Source of the DNA: Elgaria multicarinata webbii
Taxonomy: Eukaryota; Chordata; Lepidosauria; Squamata; Anguidae
Direction of reading: 5' to 3'
DNA length: 64,000 nt
NCBI RefSeq assembly: GCF_023053635.1
Contig: NC_086182.1
Span: 22,875,001-22,939,000, forward strand
The first letter of the stretch is position 1. Every line of letters starts with the position of its first letter. This document shows, piece by piece, positions 39,501 through 50,464 of this stretch. The notes under the pieces were generated by a model. It was not told where the DNA came from. It saw only the letters and a list, made by a program, of their open reading frames with translations, and ran no database searches. Made by a program: the position numbers and the translations under genes.

Positions 39501-42500
39501 TCAAAATATGCAGCGCTTGCCTTAGGTCTCACCCACCCCTGGAATACAGCTCCCGAGAGCTTTTCCAAAATGGAGTCCGGCTCTGGGGCTGAAAGAGGTT
39601 AAACAGCCTTGCTCTCCATTGACGTGACGGTTCATTCAGCTTTCCCCTTGCTCTAGAGGACTTTCACGAAGCCTCTGTCCCTGCCTTCACCTTTTGCCCT
39701 TCCTCCCAGGATATCCAGAGGTCTCCTCGTGTCAGGAAACAAGCCACAGCATGCCGTGCTAAGTGGTGAATCCAGCCCTCTGTGCGTAGCTGCGTCATGA
39801 TGGCATCTATAAAGGGGTAACCTGTCCGACCCTGCTAGGAAGAAGGGGGAGACAAAGCGCAGGGATCATGTTTTTAAATTTCCAATTTCCCCACTTGTTC
39901 AAGTGAAATGAAGCCTTGTAGGTACTATGAAGGAAAATTCTTTGAAACTTAGAAAATAAAAGTCTCATTCACCATAAACATGTGTTCACCAGTACACTAA
40001 ATTGTTTAATCTTAGTGATGCAGCTAGGACTGGACCTTGTGGCCAAAGTTCAGGTCCCTGCAGTCTAGGGACCCCCAAATGTCAGTTGATGAGGGCAGCA
40101 AAAGCAAACTCCTGCAGTCATGATGATGATATGATTTAAGTGAGCTTAAAATGCAAAACTGCACATGCTTGGAATATTTCCCCACCACCATGGTTGGCAA
40201 ACTTTCTAGCACATAAGGAATGCAGAAACATGGAATAGCAGTTGGTGGGTGGGGATAGAGACATATAAATTGTGTGCTTCACAACTGAAGTAATACAGAA
40301 GGCCATCTACACACACACACCACTATTTTAGACCTTTTAGTCAAAGGTCTAAAATTACCTAGCTGCACCACTGATTCTCAGTGCATTCTAAGAACGTGTA
40401 TCAAACAAAGCTATAGCACTCCGCTCATATAAAAACTGTTCCATGAACATTAAAAACTTTGAACCATTTTTATGTAAACAAGGCTAGTTAAATTTACTAC
40501 ATTAATAATTCCATAGGAGTGCAGCGGAAGCGTTTATTATTTTTATTTAAAACATTTATATCCCGCCCTATATCAATAAGATCTCAGGGCAGCGTACAGA
40601 TAAAAGCATACAGTATAAAACAGTAAATATACACAGCTAAAAGCTAATTTAGTAGAATCTGTCCTTATATATTTTTTAAAAAAAATCATGTTGCTTGTTT
40701 TACTGTACACTTTATTGTTATATTGTATTTTGAACATTGTAAACTGCCTCGAACTGTTATACATCACAGGTGGTATAGGAATATTTTAAAATAAGAAATA
40801 AACACCAGGTGCTATAGGACATGAATGGGGGAGTGCAATTGCACTCATGTCCTGCTTGTACACAGCCTCGTGTGGCACAGAGTGGTAAAGCAGCAGTTTC
40901 TGCAGCCGAAACTCTCCCCACGGCCTGAGTTCGATCCCAGCGGAAGCTGGTTTCAGGCAGCCGGCTTGGGTCGACTCAGCCTTCCATCCTTACGAGGTTG
41001 GTAAAATGAGTACCCAGTTAGCTGGGGGAAAGGTAATAATGGCCGGGGAAGGCAACGGCAAACCACCCCGCTATAAGGCCTGCCAAGAAAATGTCAACAA
41101 AAGCTGGCGTCCCTCCAAGAGTCAGTAATGACTCAGTGCTTGCACAAGAGGTTCCTTTCCTTTCCTTTTCCTGCTTGTACACTTATGATAGACATAAGTG
41201 TATGTCTTATTATTATTATCTAACTGGCCACTCTGGGAACCGAATGATGGACTAAAGACGCCTTTGGTCTGATGTAGCAGGGACTTACTTTATAGGAAAC
41301 AAAGCCACTAATTCTATTTACCTACGGTGCTATGAATAATTCACAGCATTGGAGTGGATAATGCGTTTGGCTCTGCTAGAAAGGAAGGAAATCGCCTAAC
41401 CCACAAATGTTCGGGGATCTTTCTAGATCATGAATTTTGCCAAAGGACAACATACCTCACGCCATGCTTTAAGATACTCCTTGTTATCATCCCAGTCCAC
41501 TTGCACACAAACTGGATTGCCCTCCATCTTGTTGAAATTGGGAATCCCAGCTCCTGCTGTATAGAAAAATTCCCTCCATAGAAGCTGGCCGTGCAAAGAG
41601 ACCGGTGGGTCAGAGTGTTTTCTCTAGAGAAGTGAATTAAAAAAAGAGAGATTATTGTTGGAATTATTTCAGAGAGTAGAGTCTTGGAAGGCACGTTTAC
41701 TGCAGTATACTTGACCTATACAATCACCAGAATCATTCAGTAAAGTCAGTGATATAATCTAGCAAGACCTAAATTACACGGTTCTGCTGATCATGTAGCA
41801 CAGCTCTCATTTAAATGCTTGAAATGAGCAGCTTCTAAATAAGACTACCTAAGAGCATATCAATGTCATTGTCCATATAGTTTTAATACAATCTACTTCT
41901 AACTTTGCTGCACGGCTGATCAATGTCACAGCAGGTGCGGCGATGAAAATTGACCACAGCAACTCTGACAGCACTGGCTTACACGTAAACCACCCAGAGA
42001 GCTTTGGCTATGTGGCAGTATATAAATGTAATAACAACAATGATGATCTGATGTCAGAGAAAGGTTTGCCGGCACTGGCCTGAGGCAGACATCTGTGACC
42101 TACAGGTTTCCAAAGCTATACTTTGATGGCACAGATTGGTGCTGCGGCCTTGATGAAAACACACAGCCAATATTCTGTGCTTATGTGCAAGTTGTAGAAT
42201 AGAGAAGTTTTCCAAACTTACCCCCTGGTAGATTTCAGTCAGCTTCCACCAGAATGTCCGGACAGACAGGCACCCAAACTTGACATACGGGCTGAGCACT
42301 GTGGTACTGGGAGTCAAGGAATTGGGGGATGTGTCAGGCTTCCTGAAGTTACATACCCATGACTGTAAAAAGGGAGAGAGAGAGAGAGAGGCCCTAAATG
42401 TGGTCACCTGTTGCTTTTTGGGAAAAATTTTTTTTAGACATCAGACATTTCTCTTGTGCCTATAATAATTTTTAATAAAAGGCTCTCTTAATAGGCTTTT

Positions 42501-45500
42501 TGCTGCTTGATATTTAATTTATGCCTTTACCACTTGATTTTATTGTTTTATTTGCTGGTTTTAGGTTTTGTTTTTTTAAAAAAGGAAGCATTTCCAGTTC
42601 ATTGTTTTATTTTTTTTCTAGAGTTAAGCTGTTGTAGCAAAACAAAAACAAACAAAAAACCAGTCGTGTAACATCCTAAAGACTAACAAATTTATTATGG
42701 CACAAGCTTTCATGGATCTGCTATTACACCATAATACATGTACTAGTCTACAAGGGATTACAAGGTTCTTTGCTATTTTAATTTCATAACTGTATGTCAG
42801 CTTGAAGCCATTTGGCAATATGGCAGGATGGAAATCACATAAATACTTATCAATAAATCAGCAAAACACAGAAGAGTCAAAGCTCTTGTCAAAATGGTTT
42901 GTTGTCTATATCATGACATCAGTGAGAATAAAAAGTTCCAGGGCTGGCAAACAGTATGAGTTGATCAGATGCAGGATCTAGTAGTAGCGTTGGTCCAATC
43001 CAAACACTGATTGATAACAAGTACAGAATCTATTAGGGCAAAGCAATAGATATTTCAGTCACTGTACCGTTCTCTTCATATATAAATCAAGCCTAGCAAG
43101 TGCCTCCGATTCTCCTCCTGGGTAAAGGTGGGGCCCAGCCTTCGTTGGATCCTGCCCCAGCTCCTCGAAAGAAGGGATGCCATACTCCATACCATGGTCT
43201 TCTTTGACAGGTGTGTTGCAATCTAGGTCAGCAAGGTGGTCTATCAGCTGAAACGTTCATATTGAATGAGCTCTCTCACTCTTTCTTTTGGTTTCCTTTG
43301 GCTAATTGTCTCTCTCTATTCCCCAATGGCTCAATAAATATAAGATACATATTTTTATCATCCAATTATTCAAAATCAGGCTGAGTTGAAGCTACTCACT
43401 TTTTTTGCTAGCCACCCCCATCCCACCTTAACCATTTTTGGCACACCTTTTTGTGCTCACTTTCATTTGCCTGCTAGTGTCATTAGATAGCAAAATCTGT
43501 TTGGCTTCATAGCACTGGGATAACCTGTCCACTGTTTGATCTCTGGTTGGCTATGGAAAGTACCACATCAGCTGCTTTTGCAAAAGCAGCCTTAGAGGAC
43601 AGGGAGGGGAGCGGGGAATAGACCAAAATCGCTTCCGTTGCTCCTCCTGCCCTGCCAGCAGCAGCCCAGCAGGGCACTGGATACGCAGAACCCTCCAAGT
43701 TGGGAGGCTTCCATCCAACAGGGGTGTAAGGAACTGTAATCATATTCTTAATGGTGCCCTGAATTCTAATTCCTGGAGGCTAGGGGGAGACTGAAGGCTA
43801 GTGAACAATGACTGGGTTCACACAATACAACAACTCACACTCAAGGCTGAGTATGGGTTGAACCATGGGTTGCTGCATTGTGTGAACCCAGCTGTGCTAA
43901 AAAACCATGGTTTGTTAACCACAAACAACCCACAGTTCACAACCCAACAACAAACCATGTGTTCTCTTCATGGGTCCTTTATTAGCATGACTGGGTTCAC
44001 ATAACACAACAACCCACAGTTCAACATCAACCCACATTCAGCACAAACTCAATCTTGTGTGTGTGTGTGTGTGTGTGTTTGTACTTCGTTGTGTTTGCCA
44101 GCAATGCTACACCATGCTTTATGCTAACCCTCCCTTTTTGTTTTTGCTTTAGCCATGAATTGGCTTGCAGATCAACCAACAAACCATGGGTTGTTTTCCC
44201 TATTTCTGGTTTGTTTCTCTCCTGCCCGTTTTGACAGCCTACAGAGCTGTTTTATTTTCAGGCTGCTCTTGCTGAGTGCCTCTGTTTCTGGGGAGACAGC
44301 AACACAAACAAACCAGAGTTACCTTACAGTTTGAGGTTCAGATATCACAACAAACCATAGTTTAAACAAGCAAATTTCATAAGTCAACAACAAACCATGG
44401 CTTCTGTTTGTGGTTTGTAACTGGTCAACCAGGCCATTCTTTGTCTTCCGCATTTCTTGCATCTTTCTCAGAATCATAATCATAGAATCATAGAATAGCA
44501 GAGTTGGAAGGGGCCTCCAAGGCCATCGAGTCCAACCCCCTGCTCAATGCAGGAATCCACCCTAAAGCATCCCTGACAGATGGTTGCCAACTACTCTCAA
44601 GAGGGAGGATGGTGAGCTAAATGGCTCCCTATTATCGGTTGAAACTATAGCTAACTCTCTAGTGGAACCTGAGAACTTGCTAAACATTGGAATAGTCAAG
44701 AAGTGGAAGAAAAGATCTCATACCTATGTGCTACTCAGAACTGGAAATGAATTCTAGCAACCATATTTATCCTTCCCCCACCCCAAGGACTTTAAGCATC
44801 ACATGCGAATTTCATAGCTATCACAGTCTCCAAACAGCTCACAGTACTTGTCAAAGCCTAAAACATCAACTGCCAACATCCAAGAAGCCCAGAAAATCCT
44901 ATACTCACCCTTCAAGTTTTCCAGACTGGGAGCTGGAACTGGTTTTTTTGGGGGGCCCAGAGAAGTCAAGAGTGTCTGCAGCCGTGTGTAAGTCAAAGGT
45001 GCTCTACCATTGTTCTCAATAATTATTCTGTAGAAGATAAAAAGACAGACAAAGGGTTATCAGGAATCCTCCACAATAAGAGTGCAGAAAGCTTCCACTT
45101 AGTGGAAGACTACAAATCTGCATCCATTTCCAAATGACCCAGGTTCATTGTACCCACCTTTCGGTGTCATACAAAGTGTGGGACACCTTCTGAATAACTT
45201 GGACGCCATGTTCATCTGCCAATGTCACCACCTCAGCATCTCGCTGCCTCGCATAGGGTTCCGTGTCTACTTCAAACGTAAGCCGTGTGACCTTCCATTT
45301 CTTAAAGAGTCTGGGGAATACCTCTGCAGGGCGACCACGAACTACAAACAGCCTGAGGAGACATCACTGACTTTTGAGTATGGAGATACAGGCAAGGAGA
45401 ACAAGAAAGCACCAAAGACTAGGCCAGGTTCTTAAGTAAAGGCAAAGAGGACCAGGATCTCGGGCAGACGGTCTAGTTATTGATACTAAGTTCCTGCTTC

Positions 45501-45831
45501 TGCAGTATCTTCATGTGTATGTCATTTTTCCCTGGGGGAAATCCAAAGTGATGGATGAGTTGTCCCTCAGCCCTTCCCACCATATTAGGAGAACTGGCTC
45601 CAATTACAGTACTTGCCTGGAGTTCAGTTTCTTGAGGTTCTCATCCAGATCACTTAGAGATTCAACCAGAAACCTCCAGCGGTTGACGCTGACCCGCATA
45701 TTCTTTGGGAACCAGGGGTCAAGAATAAAGATAGGGTAGACCTCTGAACAGTCCTTCATTGCTGCTAGTAGGGCAGGATTATCCTGGAGGCGAAGTGCCT
45801 TGCGAAACCAGTGGATTGAAATGTGCGTCAT
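36501..45831 (-). CDS. cry5: (6-4) photolyase (cry5/PHR type DNA photolyase)
   Basis: This flavoenzyme repairs UV (6-4) pyrimidine-pyrimidone photoproducts with blue light. Coding exons: 45831-45617, 45352-45158, 45027-44909, 43222-43068, 42362-42222, 41623-41456, 39831-39691, 38254-38103, 37679-37450 and 36577-36501, giving 530 aa (Xenopus protein about 526 as recalled). The N-terminal photolyase domain starts [20 protein letters not shown]. The FAD/catalytic domain holds [20 protein letters not shown] with His354 and His358, at the same numbers as the two catalytic histidines of the Xenopus enzyme. Trp319, Trp373 and Trp396 have the spacing of the electron-transfer triad. The last exon (KRPMASSK...KKVKTKRS) looks like a nuclear-localisation tail. 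Intron 1 uses a GC donor (AG|GCAAGT); the other introns are GT-AG. A plausible acceptor at 45877-45878 suggests an upstream non-coding exon. The [12 protein letters not shown] region and lack of a long cryptochrome tail favour photolyase over CRY1/2. Symbol cry5 follows zebrafish use. Confidence 0.95.
37085..37160 (+). mobile_element. L2/CR1-clade LINE 3' terminus
   Basis: 'tttgtaaaccacccagagag', 'cttcggctatggggcggtat' and an aataaa tail, in photolyase intron 9. A similar 60 bp stub lies at 41975-42035. Confidence 0.7.
38350..38505. mobile_element. Palindromic MITE (family A)
   Basis: 'gactacaactcccatcatcc' is mirrored by 'gctgatgggagttgtagcc', with 'taagcctggctccctccag' facing 'aaggggctagactgggg'. 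It lies in photolyase intron 7. Confidence 0.75.
38757..39197 (-). other. 146-codon open frame of unknown origin in a photolyase intron
   Basis: The frame starts [20 protein letters not shown], is Ser/Glu/Pro-rich, then has a basic stretch [20 protein letters not shown]. It aligns with no photolyase segment, and flanking exons 7 and 8 splice perfectly without it. I do not recognise a family. Its acidic-then-basic make-up and position suggest a repeat-derived coding fragment rather than a host gene. Confidence 0.35.
39310..39605. repeat. Unclassified interspersed repeat
   Basis: 'aaacactgaggtgcttttcc' ... 'cacccacccctggaatacag' shares wording with 252-420, 45970-46150 and 49100-49420. Class unknown. 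Confidence 0.45.
40535..40803. mobile_element. Two LINE 3' ends, tail to tail
   Basis: 40535-40680 is minus ('aacatttatatcccgcccta'); about 40690-40803 is plus ('tgtaaactgcctcgaactgt' with an aaataagaaataaa tail). They lie in photolyase intron 6. Confidence 0.6.
40861..41165 (+). mobile_element. tRNA-headed SINE, second family, near full length
   Basis: The head 'gtgtggcacagagtggtaaa' and B box 'gagttcgatcccagcgg' run through 'ccggcttgggtcgactcagc', 'atgagtacccagttagctgg' and 'aagagtcagtaatgactcag', ending in a tttcctttcctttt tail. The 'gtcagtaatgactcagtgct' part resembles BovB-mobilised SINE 3' ends, which would fit the BovB copy at 61918. Confidence 0.8.
43800..44450. mobile_element. Cluster of family C MITE copies
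   Basis: 'actgggttcacacaatacaa' is mirrored by 'gcattgtgtgaacccagctg' within 90 bp. Copies of 'ccatggtttgtt' and 'acaacccacagttcac' repeat to about 44410. A (TG)n patch lies at 44054-44078. It lies in photolyase intron 3. Confidence 0.65.
44462..44590 (-). mobile_element. CR1 LINE 3' end
   Basis: 'atcatagaatcatagaatag' then 'cagagttggaaggggcctcc' and 'caaccccctgctcaatgcag' is the reversed CR1 3' terminus with its octamer tail. Confidence 0.93.
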
Positions 45832-47169
45832 CGTCTTTCGACTTCGTAGGTATTTATAGGTCCAAGGAAGACAAATCTAGGTAGAGAGGCGGGAATTCCA
45901 TTACCGTTTTCACAAAACAAATATTTTAAGGGGAGTGATAATCATTTGGAATAACACTACCCCAAATGGCAGAGGTGGGGAACTTCTGTCCCTGGGGACC
46001 GAATATGGCCCTCCTGCGATCCCAATCCATTCCTTTTCCCTTTAGCCTCACTCCCTTTTCCCTAAACACCAATTGTTCGGCATTTTCCCAGCTTTTGTGG
46101 AGGTGGTTTCCCCATTCTCAAGGATTGAAATGCCTCTCCTGAGGCTTATTACCCACTTACCTGGGGAGTAAGCCCTATTGAATCCAATCTGACGTACTAC
46201 TGAGTAGATGTGTACAGATTGCACAGTTAGTTCCTGTTTTTCCTCTTGAGAAAGCACTTTTCCAACACAGCGGCTCAGCCTCTGTGCAGGGAAGTTCTTC
46301 GAGCAACGAGGCACCCCAAGTGAATTCTCTCTTTGCTTGTGTAACACGGTGGTGCCAAACCCTATTGAGGGCGAGGTTACACAACTGCTGTCTGTCCCTC
46401 TGGGGCGTGATTTCCTGCAGCTTCCTCCCCCTTCCTCTCCTGGCTTAATGTGGAAATGATCTGAAAGACACAGAACCCCGCCCATTAACCCCATACATCC
46501 TGCATGGGCAGCATTGTGCCATTGAGATGGTACAGTCTCGCCATCCGCCCCTGGCTTCAGTGCGATCTTACATTCAGGTAAGTGTAGGGTGACCATATGG
46601 AAAGGAGGACAGGGCACCTCCTGTATCTTTAACAGTTGATAGAAAAGGGAATTTCTGCAGGTGTCATTTGTATGCATACAGCACCTGGTGAAATTCCCTC
46701 TTCATTACAACAGTGAAAGCTGCAGGAGCCCTGCCCTCTTTTGTCACGCTAGCATAGCTCCTGCAGCTTTAACTGTTGTGTTGAAGGGGGAATTTCACCA
46801 AGTGCTACATGCATAACAATTCATTAGAGGGGTGCTTTGCTCCCAAAGTCAAGCGCAGGTGTCTCGTTTGAAAACAACTTTAAAAGAAAAGAGATTGTCA
46901 GCAATAACTGATTGCTTAAATGCAATAAGCTATTATTATTTTTAATAATTACTTTCTAATAACAAATTGGGATGGAATCCCACCCACCCACTCCCGTTTA
47001 ATGTATACCTGTTGAAAGGCCATATAAAGCCCAGTCGGATAAATGCTTACTCCGAAGGAAGCCCCATTGATCCCAATGGGGTTCCTCTCTAGTAAAGGTG
47101 CAGAGGATTGCAGCCTCAGGGCGCTGGTTATTGCAGATTAACAGCTGCAATCCTTTGCACCCTTACTTG

Positions 47170-47490
47170 GGTGGCGGGCAGTCCAATCGACCTGAATGGG
47201 GAACAAACGCGGATCATAGGGGGAGGAACCGGTTTGCATTTGAAACCCGGGAATGTGAATAAATGTGCTTTGAAGAAAGAGAGAAAGAAAAGCGGAGGGA
47301 GGAGGGTTTCTCGCAGGAAAGGCACGCGAGGTGTGTTGCGTTCATACCACGCAGACGAAGAGGGAAGTAGAAACAGCCGAGTTCCTTCCCAAGCAGAAAC
47401 GAGCGCGCCTTCGCTGCCTCGGTAAATTGCACCCAAATCCGAATCGGTTTCCAGCCATCGCGACAGAATAAAGGTTGGTTAATCCAGCTG
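47170..47490. promoter_or_regulatory. Candidate shared promoter of photolyase and TIRAP
   Basis: The photolyase start (45831, minus) and TIRAP start (48750, plus) diverge across 2.9 kb. Within it, 47270-47460 is the only stretch clearly enriched in CpG (cacgcgagg, gagcgcgcc, catcgcgac). Both genes show plausible splice acceptors just before their ATG exons (45877-45878 on minus; 48697-48698 on plus), so both probably have upstream non-coding first exons. This makes 47.2-47.5 kb the best promoter candidate. It is inference only; no core element was identified. Confidence 0.4.
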
Positions 47491-48239
47491 TAATGCCACG
47501 GCAAAATTCCACACTTACTGGTTTGGGGGGTTAGTAATAATCCCTTCTGAATCCGGGTGTAGTTTTGAGTAATTCTTGTATCTCTGACGATGTCTTTCTT
47601 TCCGCGTCTTGTTTTGATTTAGTTTCACTTACTCCACCACTCAAAACCGGCGCAGGCTGGCACGGGGGACGCCCAAAAGGGTCTCGGCTCCTTCCTAGTA
47701 GTTACAAACCCAAGAAAAGGGCTATTTTTTTTTCTTTTTAAACCCGCTAAAATGTGCTGCTCTGGATTCTTTGCCATGATCCTTCGGATGCTTTCCTTTG
47801 AATTAGCTTTAGGACTTTGCACTTTTTAAATGTTTTTTTTTTTTAAAAAAATATATATTATTTTTTAAAAATTGGGTTGCCCTATTTGCAGGCCGTACCG
47901 TTGAAATTCATTGCTGGTTTCCTTCCGCAAAAAAAAGAAAGAAAAAGGAATAAAAGACCCGAATTAAGAAGGAAGTGAAGAAATTGTCCGGTGCCAGATG
48001 TAAAATCAACTCTCGGGCCAAATGGCAAAATTTCTAGAGTAGTAACTTAAGTTTACATTGGAGACTATAAAATGGTGCAGGATGGTTGTTGTTGTTATTG
48101 TTGTTTTTATCTTTTCATGAAAAACAGATTTTTTTGGGGGGGGGGGGGTTAAAAACAAAGAAAAAACACACAAATATGCTCTTTCTAGTTTCCTCTGACC
48201 AGAGTTGAGATGACTGTTTTATTGTGCAGTGGGATCCTA

Positions 48240-48420
48240 AGTGTGTTTACTTGGAAGTAAAGGCCACTGAGTGCTTTGCATGCAGAAGGTCCCAAGTTCT
48301 TTTCCTGGAGTCTCCAGGTATGGCTGGAAAATCTTCTGCTTGAAACTATAAATAATAAGCTAGATGGACCAATGTTCTCACCTGGTATTATGCAGCTTCC
48401 TGTGATTATAACGGAGAATC
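48240..48420 (+). mobile_element. tRNA-headed SINE, third family
   Basis: 'tttgcatgcagaaggtccca' ... 'ctggagtctccaggtatggc' ... 'taagctagatggaccaatgt' ... 'attatgcagcttcctgtga'. A reversed relative lies at 59180-59345. Confidence 0.65.
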
Positions 48421-48749
48421 CTTGGCCATCCCCCCCCCCCCCCCCATGGACCAACATGGCTGTTTTGGCTTTTTATTTGTTTTAGAATGTTTCCACTTTT
48501 CCCAGCCTGTGTTCAACTTTCACTTTTGACTGAGCTTTCTGGCGTTCTGTAAGCCAGTGAATGTGACAATCCTGTTTTGTTTTCTTCCTATTGGGGTTGC
48601 AGGTAGGTTAAGTTATACCCTCAAAGTTGGCCCAGGTTAGATTCCAGTGTAGAGGAGGAACAGAACAACTTTATCAAGCCTTTTCTCCGCCTTGCAAGCT
48701 GCAAAGAAAGATAGATGTGGATAATTCTCAGTTGAGACTTGCTCCTGAT

Positions 48750-50433
48750 ATGTCAGGTGAGTAAGCAAATCCCATTGTGCGTGTGTGTGTGTTTGTGTAT
48801 TCTTTCCCTACACTTTATCTCACTTTTGTCTTTCGCTGTACGGATACTAACCTTTTCGCATTTCACAAACGCATGCGCTTCCTTTTGTTATAATTGCAGC
48901 GTAGATTTTGATTTTTCTTATCTGGTTGCCCCAAAGGTGCAGCCAGTAAGTTCGATCCGGGTTGCCACCATTAGTGGCAGGTGGGAGAAAACGCCTTAAC
49001 ATTGTGAAGTTGCAACGTTTCAGGTCTGTGAAATCGGCCGTGTTAAAAGTTCTGCAAAAATTGAGCAAACTGTCCAGGGCAGGTATCAAACCTAATCCCC
49101 ATGGACCAAACCCAGCCTGATTTAGTTCCCGATCTGCCTCTCCAGAGTTCCACGGAGGGCCATGCCCCTTTCCTCACACCTGACCACTAGCTGTTTCGTA
49201 GTTTCTCTATGTCCCCCCCACCTACCCCATTTCCCAAGATTGAACTGCCTTTCCAAAGGCTCAGTTATTGGCAGTAAGAGTTCCAAGCTAAAATATGCTG
49301 GGATTTTGTCTTCACCCCTTTTGCCTTGCCCATCACTGGAATGCAGCCCCTGAGTGCGTCTCCGAAATTGAATTTAACCTCCTGGCTGAAAAAGACTTGA
49401 CACCCCTGGTCTAGGGGAATGGATGAGTGAAGCGGTTTAAGGGCAGAAATGATCTCTCTTGTCTTATTTCCTGTCTTTAAGAAGAGCAGAAGGTTCTGAT
49501 AATGTAAGGGACGGGGAGCTAGCCAGGAAGAGGACAACGCAATGCCACCTATACCAAAAGGTATAGGCCACCTATACCTAAACCAAACCACCTATACAAA
49601 AGGTGTTATGGCATTGCTAAAGAGGCATCCTTTTTTTGTGCTCAGAGTAGAACTTCAAGGTTAGTTCCGAAACCAAGGCCTCTCAGCTATGGCAACATCA
49701 CGGAGGTATTTCAAAACACAGAAGAGCTGTAATTGCCGTCTTTTTGGTGCCAGGTTAGGACTTTCTTCTACTCCCAGGCGTTTGACAGCATATGAGGGGG
49801 CTTTCGAACATTACTTGTTTAATCGGGTCTGGTTAGTTTTATTGTGAATTGTTTTTAACCATCTCAATCTGCTTGCAACTTCTGTATGTTAAATTTTATT
49901 TATTTATTTATTTATTACATTTCTATACCGCCCAATAGCCGGAGCTCTCTGGGCGGTTCACAAAAATTAAAACCGTTCAAAGTATAAAACCCTAATATAA
50001 AATACAATATAAAAGCTCAACCAGATAAAAACAGCAGCAATGCAAAATTACAAATTTAAAACACCATGTTAAAATGTATTTATAGATTGTTAAAATGTTG
50101 GGAGAATAAAAAGGTCTTCACCTGGCGTCTAAAAGCATATAATGTAGGTGCCAAGCGAACCTCCTTAGGGAGCCCATTCCACAGCCGGGGTGCCACAGCA
50201 GAGAAGGCCCTGCTCCTGGTTTAAGACTTTGCTTTCTCATGTTGTATTTTCGGATTTTGAACTACCCGGAGAGCTTTGAGCATTGGGCAGTTCAAATGTA
50301 ACGAATGAAATGAAGTAAATGAAATACTTTTGAATTCTGGAAGCTGGGGACAAATAGAGATGTGAAGGCTTGGGGAAAGGTGACAGCCAGGAAGGGAAGG
50401 GACCTGTTCCCCCCCCCCCCCGCCAAATTTTCC

Positions 50434-50464
<31 letters not shown>

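Larger units (their letters stand above)
45876..48698. other. Photolyase-TIRAP spacer: repeats and possible non-coding exons
   Basis: An unclassified repeat lies at 45970-46150. Family B MITEs lie at 46140-46215 and 47030-47165. Half of a family D element is at 46585-46830 ('agggtgaccatatggaaagg'). AT-rich homopolymer runs are at 47830-47875. A SINE follows at 48240. The CpG-rich part (47270-47460) is listed as a promoter candidate. No protein-coding gene was found. Confidence 0.6.

Noticed and set aside
45604-45616. GTACTG as the photolyase intron 1 donor
   Set aside because: It would add GCAA and break the frame into exon 2, whereas AG|GCAAGT restores the conserved NSRLFVV.
36501-45831. 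Circadian cryptochrome CRY1/CRY2/CRY4
   Set aside because: The N-terminus, the SHTLYDTE and PGGESEAL regions and the short basic tail follow (6-4) photolyases; no long cryptochrome tail exists.
45851-45858. TATAAATA as a photolyase TATA box
   Set aside because: It lies only 20-27 bp before the ATG, so the start site would fall at or past the ATG; a splice acceptor just upstream makes this 5' UTR sequence more likely.
45891-45899. GGGAATTCC as an NF-kB site controlling photolyase/TIRAP
   Set aside because: A single short motif, expected by chance, with no supporting cluster.
45832-48749. Light-responsive D-box or E-box elements known from fish photolyase promoters
   Set aside because: No TTAYGTAA or CACGTG match was found; TTGTGTAA near 46336 has a mismatch and lies far from a known start.
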